A stretch of 64,000 nt of DNA from the NCBI RefSeq assembly GCF_005876835.1, contig NZ_PPSW01000021.1, positions 62,001 to 126,000 on the forward strand, in the 5' to 3' direction. The position numbers were made by a program, and so were the translations under genes. Shown piece by piece: positions 9,975 through 18,466 of this stretch (within the stretch, counting starts at the first letter, position 1; every line of letters begins with the position of its first letter). The notes below the pieces were generated by a model. The model was not told the DNA's origin. It saw only the letters and a program-made list of their open reading frames with translations, and ran no database searches. This stretch comes from Pseudoalteromonas phenolica (GTDB taxonomy: Bacteria; Pseudomonadota; Gammaproteobacteria; Enterobacterales; Alteromonadaceae).

Positions 9975-10921
9975 AGAGCTCGTTTTACAGACTCAGCAAT
10001 GCTCTTTGCTGTTTGCGGTGGAATTTTACCTACCACAGATACATCAAAAGCACCTGAGTTGTGAACATAAACAGTTGTTGCACCCGATGATAACGCGCCA
10101 CTGGGCCTTTTACCAGCCAGCGGTCTTTGCACAAACACTGAAAACTCAACTAACCCGTCTGAAAATAAATAATAATCTGCAAGCTCATTATTTAAATCTA
10201 ATTTATGCCTATCGGCTTTTAACAAGGTAAACCCTTGTGGTAACCAATCGATCTGCCAATTAGACTGAGATTGTGGGCTTATCACATTTTCACTAACTAG
10301 AGTTGGTTCAGGAAACTCTCTGTTTAAGAGCTCGACAAGCTGTTGTGCAGGCTCTGGGGTGACACTTATATGCGTAAGCTGAAGTTGTTCAAGCAATTCA
10401 CCCACTTGATTCACATATGCCGCTTTTAATAACAGTGATGATTCGGTATCGATCCACAGCCAGTAATTGTATTTACCACTGTCTTTTGATTCTAAACGAA
10501 CGAGCTGAGCAGGACGTCCTGCGATCCGCCCTTTTCCGCCAAGAACAAAATCATAATCTTGTTCTAAAACCGCTATGTCTTTAAAAAGCACTTCAGGGAT
10601 TGGGCCAGCAATTGTGTCAGTTTTAATTGAATAAGGTGTCGATTGTGGCTCAAAGTAAGTGACCTTGTCATCAACACGGACAATTTCAAGGCCTGCACCA
10701 TTAAGTAAACTTAACAGCTCTAACTCTTGATTTTGATGTTGGGCATGTAACCAACGGTATGGCTCCATACCCTTTTCTTTCATCACTACAAAAGAAGCAT
10801 CAAAATTTCTTTGATGCACAGCAGTTGCCATATTTTGAAGTAACTGTTTTGCAGAAAGTAGCTCAGATGCCTGAACTACTATAGAAAAACATAAACTAAT
10901 AAGAAAAATAAACGGCTTCAT
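9971..10921 (-). CDS. rseB: Periplasmic sigma-E regulator RseB
   Basis: RseB binds the periplasmic part of RseA and protects it from DegS cleavage until lipopolysaccharide or porin signals appear. The 316 residues begin with a cleavable signal peptide (KPFIFLISLCFSIVVQAS). An N-terminal lipoprotein-like domain (about 25-200) and a C-terminal domain (about 215-315) with WLPQGF and TTVYVHNSG follow. Its ATG shares one base with the rseA stop codon (TAATG). Confidence 0.95.
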   Translation of the reverse strand: MKPFIFLISLCFSIVVQASELLSAKQLLQNMATAVHQRNFDASFVVMKEKGMEPYRWLHAQHQNQELELLSLLNGAGLEIVRVDDKVTYFEPQSTPYSIKTDTIAGPIPEVLFKDIAVLEQDYDFVLGGKGRIAGRPAQLVRLESKDSGKYNYWLWIDTESSLLLKAAYVNQVGELLEQLQLTHISVTPEPAQQLVELLNREFPEPTLVSENVISPQSQSNWQIDWLPQGFTLLKADRHKLDLNNELADYYLFSDGLVEFSVFVQRPLAGKRPSGALSSGATTVYVHNSGAFDVSVVGKIPPQTAKSIAESVKRAL

Positions 10922-11526
10922 TAATTAGATTCTTTATTCTCTTCTACTTTTTCAGTTTTTGCCTGATGTAAAGCGTGGGCCATTCTAGATTGACGTTGAT
11001 GTTCAAGAACAAGTGCGCCAATGCGTTGCTGCTGAAGCTCTCTTACTCCTTGCTGGGCACTTTGTAATGCAGAACCCTCAGATGAAAAACTCACCGGAGC
11101 AACACCACCCGCCACAGGAATGGACTGTAGTACAGGTAAATCATCACCAACAACAGGTGTCTGCTGCATAGTGTTTACACCTAATACCGCAACTAATGCA
11201 ACGCTCGCCGCTATCGCAATTTGAGAAAACGGCTTTTTCCAACTACTGATACTGACAACATTAGATTGCGCAGGTTGATGAGCGACTTCTTCAATGCCTT
11301 TTACATTGTGGCAAGGTTCATCAGCCAATGCTGCTGCAACGCTTGCAGTAATGTCAATCGTTATTGCATTGTCGCTTTTAGCTCTCAATGCATCACCAAT
11401 CATGGCATAACGCGAAAACTTTTCAGAGTCTAATTGACTTAAACTTGCATCATCTAGGATGCGCTCACCGTCAAAGATCTCTGAAGTGCTTACTTGTTCA
11501 TTCTCAGCTTTATTAGCTTGGGCCAT
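10921..11526 (-). CDS. rseA: Anti-sigma-E factor RseA
   Basis: RseA is the single-pass inner-membrane anti-sigma factor that holds RpoE. The 201 residues contain an N-terminal sigma-binding region (SEIFDGERILDDASLSQLD, SRYAMIGDALRAK), a membrane segment near 103-120 (IAIAASVALVAVLGV) and a periplasmic tail ending in a charged stretch. It is divergent in sequence from E. coli RseA, as is usual, and is identified by order and layout. It starts two bases after the rpoE stop. Confidence 0.93.
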   Translation of the reverse strand: MAQANKAENEQVSTSEIFDGERILDDASLSQLDSEKFSRYAMIGDALRAKSDNAITIDITASVAAALADEPCHNVKGIEEVAHQPAQSNVVSISSWKKPFSQIAIAASVALVAVLGVNTMQQTPVVGDDLPVLQSIPVAGGVAPVSFSSEGSALQSAQQGVRELQQQRIGALVLEHQRQSRMAHALHQAKTEKVEENKESN

Positions 11527-11528
11527 AT

Positions 11529-12110
11529 TTAAGACTCACTAATCATTGGGTTTAAATTATTATCAATTGCTTCTCGCGCTCTGAAAATTCGCGATCTGAC
11601 TGTTCCAACCGGACAGTCCATAATCACTGCAATTTCCTCATAGCTCATCCCCTCTATTTCACGAAGGGTAATGGCTGTTTTTAAGTCATCAGGCAAGCCA
11701 TCTATGGTTTTATAAATAACTGCTTTAACTTCATCACTCAGCAATAAATTCTCGGGTGATGCATTTGAACGAAGAGAATCTGCGTTGTCGTAGAGTTCAG
11801 CTTCTTCTGCATCAATATCGTTGGCTGGCGGTTTACGACCTTGAGCCACCAAATAATTTTTAGAACAGTTAACCGCAATACGGTACAGCCAAGTATAAAA
11901 TGCACTCTCGCCTCTAAAATTAGGCAGAGCACGATACGCTTTTATAAACGCTTCTTGTGCTACGTCTGCTATATCGCTTTGATTTGATACATATCGAGAG
12001 ATAAGACCTGCGATTCTGTTTTGATATTTGGCAACTAAGAGGTTGAAGGCGTTTTTATCTCCTTGCTGTACCCGCTTGACCAATGCTAAATCCAATTCCT
12101 GCTCGCTCAT
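11529..12110 (-). CDS. rpoE: RNA polymerase sigma-E factor
   Basis: RpoE directs the extracytoplasmic stress regulon. The 193 residues show region 2 (LVAKYQNRIAGLISRYV, DVAQEAFIKAYRAL, FYTWLYRIAVNCSKNYL) and region 4 (TAITLREIEGMSYEEIA, CPVGTVRSRIFRAREAI). A strong ribosome-binding site (AAAGAGGAG) lies 9 bases before the ATG. It heads rpoE-rseA-rseB-rseC and has its own sigma-E-type promoter at 12175-12201. Confidence 0.97.
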   Translation of the reverse strand: MSEQELDLALVKRVQQGDKNAFNLLVAKYQNRIAGLISRYVSNQSDIADVAQEAFIKAYRALPNFRGESAFYTWLYRIAVNCSKNYLVAQGRKPPANDIDAEEAELYDNADSLRSNASPENLLLSDEVKAVIYKTIDGLPDDLKTAITLREIEGMSYEEIAVIMDCPVGTVRSRIFRAREAIDNNLNPMISES

Positions 12111-12174
12111 TCGAGCCGGTACTCCTCTTTTTTATAATTGTAACTAAATGTGAGTTGCCATCTTTCACAGCAAT

Positions 12175-12201
12175 TGAGACACACTAATAAATAAAAAGTT
12201 C
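12175..12201 (-). promoter_or_regulatory. Sigma-E promoter of rpoE-rseABC
   Basis: On the minus strand GAACTT (12201-12196) is followed after 15 bases by GTCTCA (12180-12175), close to the sigma-E consensus GGAACTT-N15/16-GTCnnA. Transcription would start near 12168, about 58 bases before the rpoE ATG. This predicts autoregulation, as known for E. coli rpoE. Confidence 0.7.
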
Positions 12202-12345
12202 TGTTTTTTTGAAATTTTTTTTAAAATATCGTTCAAACGCCTAAAATAACCTCTTTTTGAAAGTCTATTTTGGCCAAACGTTCGTACTTTTACGATCATA
12301 GTACACTTGTTAATGTACATCACATAGAAAAACGAAGATTCGAAT

Positions 12346-13941
12346 ATGAAACAAATCAATAACCATGAAACTGACGTGGTTGTCATTGGTAGTGGTGCTG
12401 CCGGATTGAGCCTTGCACTTTCACTTGCTGAGCACTGTAGCGTTACGGTGATCAGTAAAGGGTCTTTAAAAGAAGGGTCTACACTTTATGCTCAAGGTGG
12501 CATAGCAGCTGTTTTTGATAAAAAAAATGACAGTATTGAATCGCACGTTGAAGACACGTTAGCAGCCGGCGGCGGTTTATGTGACAGGGATGCTGTGCAC
12601 TACACGGCAAGTAATGCAAAAGCTTGTTTAAAATGGTTAATTGAACAAGGTGTTCCTTTCGACATGGAGTTTGATAGCAAAGGTAAAGAGCGCTATCACT
12701 TAACACGTGAAGGTGGACATAGCCACAGACGTATTCTGCATGCCGCGGATGCAACAGGTAAGGCCGTTCAAACTACCTTAGTTAGCCAAGTACAATCTCA
12801 TAACAATATTAAGCTGCTTGAAAACTACAATGCCATTGATTTGGTAAAAGATACTGAGTGTGACATACAGCCTGTAAAAGGTGTCTATGTTTATAATCGC
12901 CTTGCCGACAAAGTAGAAACGATTTCTGCTAAGTTTGTTGCCCTTGCAACCGGTGGCGCGAGTAAAGTCTATCTTTATACTTCTAACCCTGATGTGTCTA
13001 GCGGTGACGGTATCGCAATGGCGTGGCGCGCTGGTTGTCGTGTTGCGAACATGGAATTTAATCAATTCCATCCAACTAGCCTCTATCACCCCGAGTTGCA
13101 AAACTTTTTGATAACAGAAGCAATGCGCGGTGAAGGTGCCCACTTAAAGCGCCCAGATGGAACGCGATTTATGCCTGATTTTGACGAGCGCGAAGAACTC
13201 GCACCGCGTGATATTGTTGCCAGAGCGATTGATTTCGAAATGAAGCGTTTAGGTGCTAATTGTGTTTACTTAGACATCTCGCACAAAGACAAAGACTTTA
13301 TTATTGAGCACTTCCCCACAATTTACGCCAAGTGTTTGAGTGTAGGGCTAGATATTACAAAAGAACCAATTCCTGTTGTACCAGCAGCACATTATACCTG
13401 TGGTGGTGTAATGACAGATTTTAATGGTCAGACCGACTTACAAAATCTATATGCTATTGGAGAAGTCGCTTATACAGGTCTGCACGGCGCAAACCGTATG
13501 GCGAGTAACTCATTACTAGAGTGCATTGTGTTCGCACATGCAGCAGCCAAGGATATTTTATCTAAACTCGAAAAATCACAAGCCCCTGATGGAATCAATC
13601 AATGGGATGAAAGCCAAGTAGGCAATTCAGACGAAGAAGTCGTGATCACCCATAATTGGCATGAGCTAAGATTGTTTATGTGGGATTATGTCGGCATAGT
13701 TCGATCGACAAAACGCTTGGAGCGTGCCTTAAGGCGTGTCGAACTCTTACAACAAGAGATCCAAGAATATTATGCCAACTTCAGAGTTAGTAATAACTTG
13801 TTAGAACTTAGAAACCTAGTACAAGTTGCTGAATTAATTATTCGTAGTGCGTTGGAGCGTAAAGAGAGTCGTGGCTTGCACTACACACTCGACTACCCTG
13901 AGCAGAGTGTTAACCCCACACCCACGGTTTTAAAACCATAG
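12346..13941 (+). CDS. nadB: L-aspartate oxidase
   Basis: NadB is the FAD enzyme that oxidises L-aspartate to iminoaspartate, the first step of de novo NAD synthesis. The 531 residues begin with the dinucleotide-binding motif [14 protein letters not shown], then [12 protein letters not shown], the active-site segment [14 protein letters not shown] and the flavoprotein motif [16 protein letters not shown]. It is divergent from rpoE across a 235-base spacer, the same arrangement as in E. coli. nadA and nadC are not nearby. Confidence 0.97.
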   Translation: MKQINNHETDVVVIGSGAAGLSLALSLAEHCSVTVISKGSLKEGSTLYAQGGIAAVFDKKNDSIESHVEDTLAAGGGLCDRDAVHYTASNAKACLKWLIEQGVPFDMEFDSKGKERYHLTREGGHSHRRILHAADATGKAVQTTLVSQVQSHNNIKLLENYNAIDLVKDTECDIQPVKGVYVYNRLADKVETISAKFVALATGGASKVYLYTSNPDVSSGDGIAMAWRAGCRVANMEFNQFHPTSLYHPELQNFLITEAMRGEGAHLKRPDGTRFMPDFDEREELAPRDIVARAIDFEMKRLGANCVYLDISHKDKDFIIEHFPTIYAKCLSVGLDITKEPIPVVPAAHYTCGGVMTDFNGQTDLQNLYAIGEVAYTGLHGANRMASNSLLECIVFAHAAAKDILSKLEKSQAPDGINQWDESQVGNSDEEVVITHNWHELRLFMWDYVGIVRSTKRLERALRRVELLQQEIQEYYANFRVSNNLLELRNLVQVAELIIRSALERKESRGLHYTLDYPEQSVNPTPTVLKP

Positions 13942-13943
13942 AC

Positions 13944-13971
13944 AAAAAGCGGTTCTCGCTCTTCAAAACCG
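13944..13971 (-). terminator. Possible weak terminator between nadB and cptA
   Basis: On the minus strand CGGTT pairs with AACCG across 12 bases and is followed by CTTTTT. The stem is only 5 bp, so this is a tentative call for the end of the sdhE-cptA transcript. Confidence 0.3.
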
Positions 13972-13977
13972 ATCCTC

Positions 13978-14421
13978 TTAAATGTTCGAATCATTTTTGA
14001 GGATTGGATCTTTTTCATTCAAAGCGAATCGGCATATTTTTCGCCAATCTTTTTCACTCATCGAAGAAGCCAGAAGTTGTATGGTTTCTGATTTTTCTTG
14101 GGTGGTTCTGATTTTTAAAGATAAGACGGAAAACTTTAGTTGTGCTGAAATAATATGCCCAGATACCGCCCTTTCACTATGCACTTCGATATAATTATCT
14201 TCACAGTCAAGTAACAGTGTTCCACTAAGTGGCGTCGTATCTTGGGTAATTTTATAAAAAAGTAAAAACGCTAAAACTGCAGCGATGCAAATAAACAAGA
14301 AAGAAATCAGATGTGCAGAAACGAGAAAGGTGGCAAAGCTTAAAACCGACAAGAAAAGCACTATGACCCTGAAGTCTTGCCGGTTATCTGCAAATATGAT
14401 TTTATACTTTGACGCGGCCAA
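13978..14421 (-). CDS. CptA/YgfX-like inner-membrane protein
   Basis: The 147-residue protein has two membrane helices (about residues 20-37 and 39-56), a soluble C-terminal part and a position directly after sdhE, overlapping it by 20 bases. This is the layout of YgfX/CptA, the partner of SdhE (CptB) that was described as toxin-like in E. coli and interacts with cytoskeletal proteins. Sequence conservation is low, so the call rests mainly on context. The frame opens with TTG at 14421. Confidence 0.65.
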   Translation of the reverse strand: MAASKYKIIFADNRQDFRVIVLFLSVLSFATFLVSAHLISFLFICIAAVLAFLLFYKITQDTTPLSGTLLLDCEDNYIEVHSERAVSGHIISAQLKFSVLSLKIRTTQEKSETIQLLASSMSEKDWRKICRFALNEKDPILKNDSNI

Positions 14422-14653
14422 GTATAAACTGAACCATTTTGTTTAGCTCTGGATCTGGACACTTTTCATGGCCCATAAACCAAGCAAATAAATCAGGATC
14501 TTCCACTTCGAGTAAACGTTGAAAAATTAGTTTTTCAGGGTCAGGCAACTCGTCAAAAGCTTCATCAACAAACGGTCCAAGCAGTACATCGAGTTCTAGC
14601 ATTCCCCTTCTACAGGCCCATTTTAGTCGTGATTTTGGAAAAAGCTGAGTCAT
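14402..14653 (-). CDS. sdhE: FAD assembly factor SdhE (CptB/YgfY)
   Basis: SdhE promotes covalent FAD attachment to the flavoprotein subunits of succinate dehydrogenase and fumarate reductase. The 83-residue protein has the essential RG-x2-E motif (WACRRGMLELDVLL), then FQRLLEVEDPDLFAWFMG, both diagnostic. It is the first gene of a two-gene unit with the YgfX-like gene, convergent with nadB. Confidence 0.95.
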   Translation of the reverse strand: MTQLFPKSRLKWACRRGMLELDVLLGPFVDEAFDELPDPEKLIFQRLLEVEDPDLFAWFMGHEKCPDPELNKMVQFILGRVKV

Positions 14654-14767
14654 CTATAACCTCAAAGTAATTAGAATAATCTAGAGTAGTGAGTATATAA
14701 AATCAGGTAACACATTAAAATGCTACACAGCCGAAAAGTTGATATTAAGCAATGTATATCAGTAATC

Positions 14768-17700
14768 TTAGAGTAACTCGACAGGCAATTTCAGTTTTAT
14801 ATTGATGCCCTCCCCTAATGTGGAGCGACATTTGATTTCCCCTTTTAAAAGCTGCGTAATCAGGTTATAAACTATATGCATGCCCAAACCGCATCCGCCT
14901 TGATTCCGTTTAGTGGTTACAAAAGGGTCAAACACTGCTTTAAGCATTTCAGCACTCATTCCCTTACCATTTTCGTCATAGCTCAGATGCCAAAATTCTC
15001 CTTCTTGGTGAATAGAAACTTTGATATTGCCAGAATCAACGCCTTCAAAACCATGGATCATCGAATTGTTCAATAAATTAGTCATTACTTGATATATTGC
15101 GCCAGGATAAGTGTGCAATTCAAAATCTTCGCCTTCTATGTCTATCTCTATTTGCTTTCCCTTTGTTAAGGGGACCAATGAATCAAATACTTCTTTTAGA
15201 TAAGATTTTATAAAGATGTTTCTTGCTTGTTCGCTTGATTGGTCAACAGCAACTTGCTTGAAGTTACTAATTAAGCTTTGCGCCCTATCTAAGTTTCTTA
15301 AAATCAGTGCATAGCCTTGGTTTTGTTCATTGATTGCATTATTTAAATCTTGCTGCCTCAGTGACCTGCTCTCAAGCTTATGCTCTATCGCAGCCAAACT
15401 TTCTTGGTTGTATGTAAGTGCCGTCAATGCAACACCTAAAGGCGTGTTTATTTCGTGGGCAACCCCTGCGACTAAACTACCTAATGACGCCATTTTTTCA
15501 CTTTCGATAAGTTCTTGTTGTGTATGTTGCAGCTCCATCATAGCTTGCTCAAGTTTCTGATTCTTTTTATAAAGTTCATCGGTTCGCATTGCGACATTAA
15601 TCTCTAATTGCTCGTTCAACTTTTGTAAAGCTTCTTGATTTTTCTTAAGTTCCGCAATGTCCTTTAACGCCCCTGCTATGCGTGTTGCTTTGCCACTCTG
15701 ATCACGTTTAACGACTTTTCCTCTATCGAGTACCCAAGTCCATTGCTCAAATAAGTCTTTAACTCGTATTGCTATTTCATAGCTGTCTGTTTTGCCTTCT
15801 ATACATTCACGTACTTTTTCTTCAACCAATATACAGTCTTTTGGATGGACAAATTGATCAAAGTCATCAATGGTCATCACTTTGACCGCATTCCCATAAT
15901 CAACTTTCGAAGACACTGTATGACGATATATTTGATTGCTATTCACATGCCAATCCCAAAGCTCGTCACCACTTGCCCAGAGTGACCACTCTAAGCGCTG
16001 CCTCAACTCTGACATTTTAATATTGTCACGAACAACTTTTTTGTATCTCTGTTGGCGGGCATAAACAACAGAGGCTATGAGGGTTAATACTAAAAAGATA
16101 TAAAAGCTTTTAGAGCTAGTATTCCACCACCAAGGTGCTGCAATACTGAGTGTGAATTGATGAACTGGTGAAGCGACATTAAAACGGTTAATGGTATAAG
16201 CTTCGATAATATAGTTGCCAGGCTTGAGTTTTAATAAACTTACTTGTCTTACCCCATTTGCAAGTTTTAACCATTGCTCGCTCAATCCTATAACACGATA
16301 ATAAAACTGATTTTGCTCTGCGCCATAGTCCAAGCTGGAATAGTTCAAAGAAATGATGTCTTGGTTATGCTTTAAGTTTAGCCCCTCAACCAGCTCAGGG
16401 GCAACCGACAATACTGAGCCATCTGAAGGCTTGAGTGATTTGCCCAATAGCTCGATTTCACTGACTAACAGGGGCCTTGCTGAATTATCTACATCGAGTT
16501 TCTGCGGGTAGAATTGATTAAACCCTTTCGCGCCACCAACAAACAACCGCCCATCAGGTGCCAACCAAGCTGCATTATAATTAAATTCATTATCTTGAAT
16601 ACCATCTGTCGGCGAAAAGTTGTGCACATTAAAGTTACTAATATCAATGCGGCTGAGCCCACCACTTGTTCCAGCCCAAACGTGCCCAACACCGTCATAA
16701 ATCAGACCCCAAATTGCTGTATTACTTAACCCTTCATTTTGTGTGAAAGTACGGTCGATACTAAAGTCGCTATGGATCAGCGTGATCCCTTGCTCACTGG
16801 CGACCCATACTCTGCCATAAGCATCTTGAACAAGCATGAAAACCAAATTAGATAGTAAGCCATCTGATGTATTAATCTGTTGTAGTTCATCCCCTTTATA
16901 GCGGAATAATCCATTGCCAATACTGCCAAACCAGAGCTCTTCTTTTACAACAAGCAATGAAGAAACATGAGAAGGTGCATCAAGTGAACTTGCAAAATAC
17001 GGCATTAACTTACTCGTATTTTCATTAAAAAACATCAAACCCATTGTTCTTGAAGAGAGTAATAACACGCCGTCATAAAGAGTAATGTCGTTAAAACTTA
17101 ACTCCGGCCCATTGCCAAAATCGGGCTTGAAATGGTCAAGAGTTTCAGTTTCAAATGAGAACCGAAATACACCATTACCTCGTGTTGTTATCCATAAATC
17201 GCTGCCATACATAAATAACTTTGTGATGAAACTGCCTTGTACAGCAACTAACGCCTTATAAATAAATTGAGACTCAATAAACCCTTGCCCATTAAAAATA
17301 TAAACACCAGCGGAGGTGCCTACCCAAACTCTATCTTGTTTATCAATGGCAAAGCTACGAGTGTCTGGCGTAGATAAAGGCGAATCTGGATAGTTATCTG
17401 TACTAACATGTCCAAATGACTCACTAAGTTGGCTAAAAAAATGTAGCCCTCGGGTCTCTGTACCAATCCAAATGCCTTTATTGCCATCTCTCATTACTGA
17501 CAAAATATTATTATCTTGAAGGCCATTTACTTGCTGCCGTTTGTACCAATGATTTAACAAAGTGCCATCGAAATGGAATAAATAGACACCGTTGTTTGTA
17601 GCGAGCAATATTTCATTGGTCGAAAGATACAAATTATTGAGGGTGATGTTCGAGACCTCAGCAAACGTTTTCGACCATAAGACTCTGCTGTATAACAAAT

Positions 17701-18391
17701 CATAAACGATCAGTTCTTCACTTTTAGTCAGCAGGAATACTCTTTGCCCCCTGACCTTGAGCATCTTGAACTCACCTTCAAATAACAACAGAGACTGTTG
17801 CTGCTCGTTAATTTTCATTAGACCTTTGTCAGTGAGATAATAAATATTGTTATTTTGTGTCTCTGGTGAACGAATGAAATTGCCAACAATGGCAGAGCGG
17901 CTTACTTCTAACGTACTTTTATTAATTTGATAACTCTCACCATTAGCGCTAGAAACCAATACATGGGCGCTTTGACAAGTTAAATCATTCACTCTGTCAG
18001 ATGTAATCGCGTCATAGTCACTTGCCAAAAAGGAATGAAATCGCCCATTTTGCGTATTGTATCGACTTAACCCTGTGTGTGTACCTATCCATACATCTTG
18101 ATCACTAATGCAAATGTCGGTGATGAAACCACCTGAGAGGCTATTTTTGTCTTGTTGTTTTGGTTTAAACTGTTTGAATTCATGACCATCAAATCTATTT
18201 AAGCCTGCTTGAGTGCCCACCCAAATATAGCCAAACTGGTCTTGAGCTAGCGCTGTAATCGAGCTTTGCGTGAGACCTGCACTATAATCGTAAGAACGCA
18301 TTATCTGCGCCGTATCGGTAAACTGCGGCACAGCCAGTACCAATTGACTAGAAAAAAGCAGAAATAAAAAAGATAGAATTGTCGCTCTCAT
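14768..18391 (-). CDS. Beta-propeller (two-component regulator propeller) sensor histidine kinase
   Basis: The 1207-residue membrane kinase starts with a signal peptide (residues 1-20). A periplasmic sensor of repeated propeller blades follows (WVGTQAGLNRFDG, WIGTHTGLSRYN, WIGTETRGLHFF, WVGTSAGVYIF, WAGTSGGLSRID; about 40-640), then a Y_Y_Y domain (about 690-760) and one membrane helix near 770-790. Next come a PAS domain (about 800-920), a coiled coil, HisKA with phospho-accepting His in GVAHEINTPLG, and HATPase with NLLNNSMIHGFEG and GLGMHIVYN. No receiver is fused, and no response regulator lies beside it. The ligand is unknown; in Bacteroidetes such sensors detect polysaccharide fragments. 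Confidence 0.9.
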   Translation of the reverse strand: MRATILSFLFLLFSSQLVLAVPQFTDTAQIMRSYDYSAGLTQSSITALAQDQFGYIWVGTQAGLNRFDGHEFKQFKPKQQDKNSLSGGFITDICISDQDVWIGTHTGLSRYNTQNGRFHSFLASDYDAITSDRVNDLTCQSAHVLVSSANGESYQINKSTLEVSRSAIVGNFIRSPETQNNNIYYLTDKGLMKINEQQQSLLLFEGEFKMLKVRGQRVFLLTKSEELIVYDLLYSRVLWSKTFAEVSNITLNNLYLSTNEILLATNNGVYLFHFDGTLLNHWYKRQQVNGLQDNNILSVMRDGNKGIWIGTETRGLHFFSQLSESFGHVSTDNYPDSPLSTPDTRSFAIDKQDRVWVGTSAGVYIFNGQGFIESQFIYKALVAVQGSFITKLFMYGSDLWITTRGNGVFRFSFETETLDHFKPDFGNGPELSFNDITLYDGVLLLSSRTMGLMFFNENTSKLMPYFASSLDAPSHVSSLLVVKEELWFGSIGNGLFRYKGDELQQINTSDGLLSNLVFMLVQDAYGRVWVASEQGITLIHSDFSIDRTFTQNEGLSNTAIWGLIYDGVGHVWAGTSGGLSRIDISNFNVHNFSPTDGIQDNEFNYNAAWLAPDGRLFVGGAKGFNQFYPQKLDVDNSARPLLVSEIELLGKSLKPSDGSVLSVAPELVEGLNLKHNQDIISLNYSSLDYGAEQNQFYYRVIGLSEQWLKLANGVRQVSLLKLKPGNYIIEAYTINRFNVASPVHQFTLSIAAPWWWNTSSKSFYIFLVLTLIASVVYARQQRYKKVVRDNIKMSELRQRLEWSLWASGDELWDWHVNSNQIYRHTVSSKVDYGNAVKVMTIDDFDQFVHPKDCILVEEKVRECIEGKTDSYEIAIRVKDLFEQWTWVLDRGKVVKRDQSGKATRIAGALKDIAELKKNQEALQKLNEQLEINVAMRTDELYKKNQKLEQAMMELQHTQQELIESEKMASLGSLVAGVAHEINTPLGVALTALTYNQESLAAIEHKLESRSLRQQDLNNAINEQNQGYALILRNLDRAQSLISNFKQVAVDQSSEQARNIFIKSYLKEVFDSLVPLTKGKQIEIDIEGEDFELHTYPGAIYQVMTNLLNNSMIHGFEGVDSGNIKVSIHQEGEFWHLSYDENGKGMSAEMLKAVFDPFVTTKRNQGGCGLGMHIVYNLITQLLKGEIKCRSTLGEGINIKLKLPVELL

Positions 18392-18466
18392 ACCCTGCCA
18401 TCAAACACACCAAAGTGTTTTAAATATAGCAAAGCAATTAAAACTCACTAAAAAATAAACAAGTTT

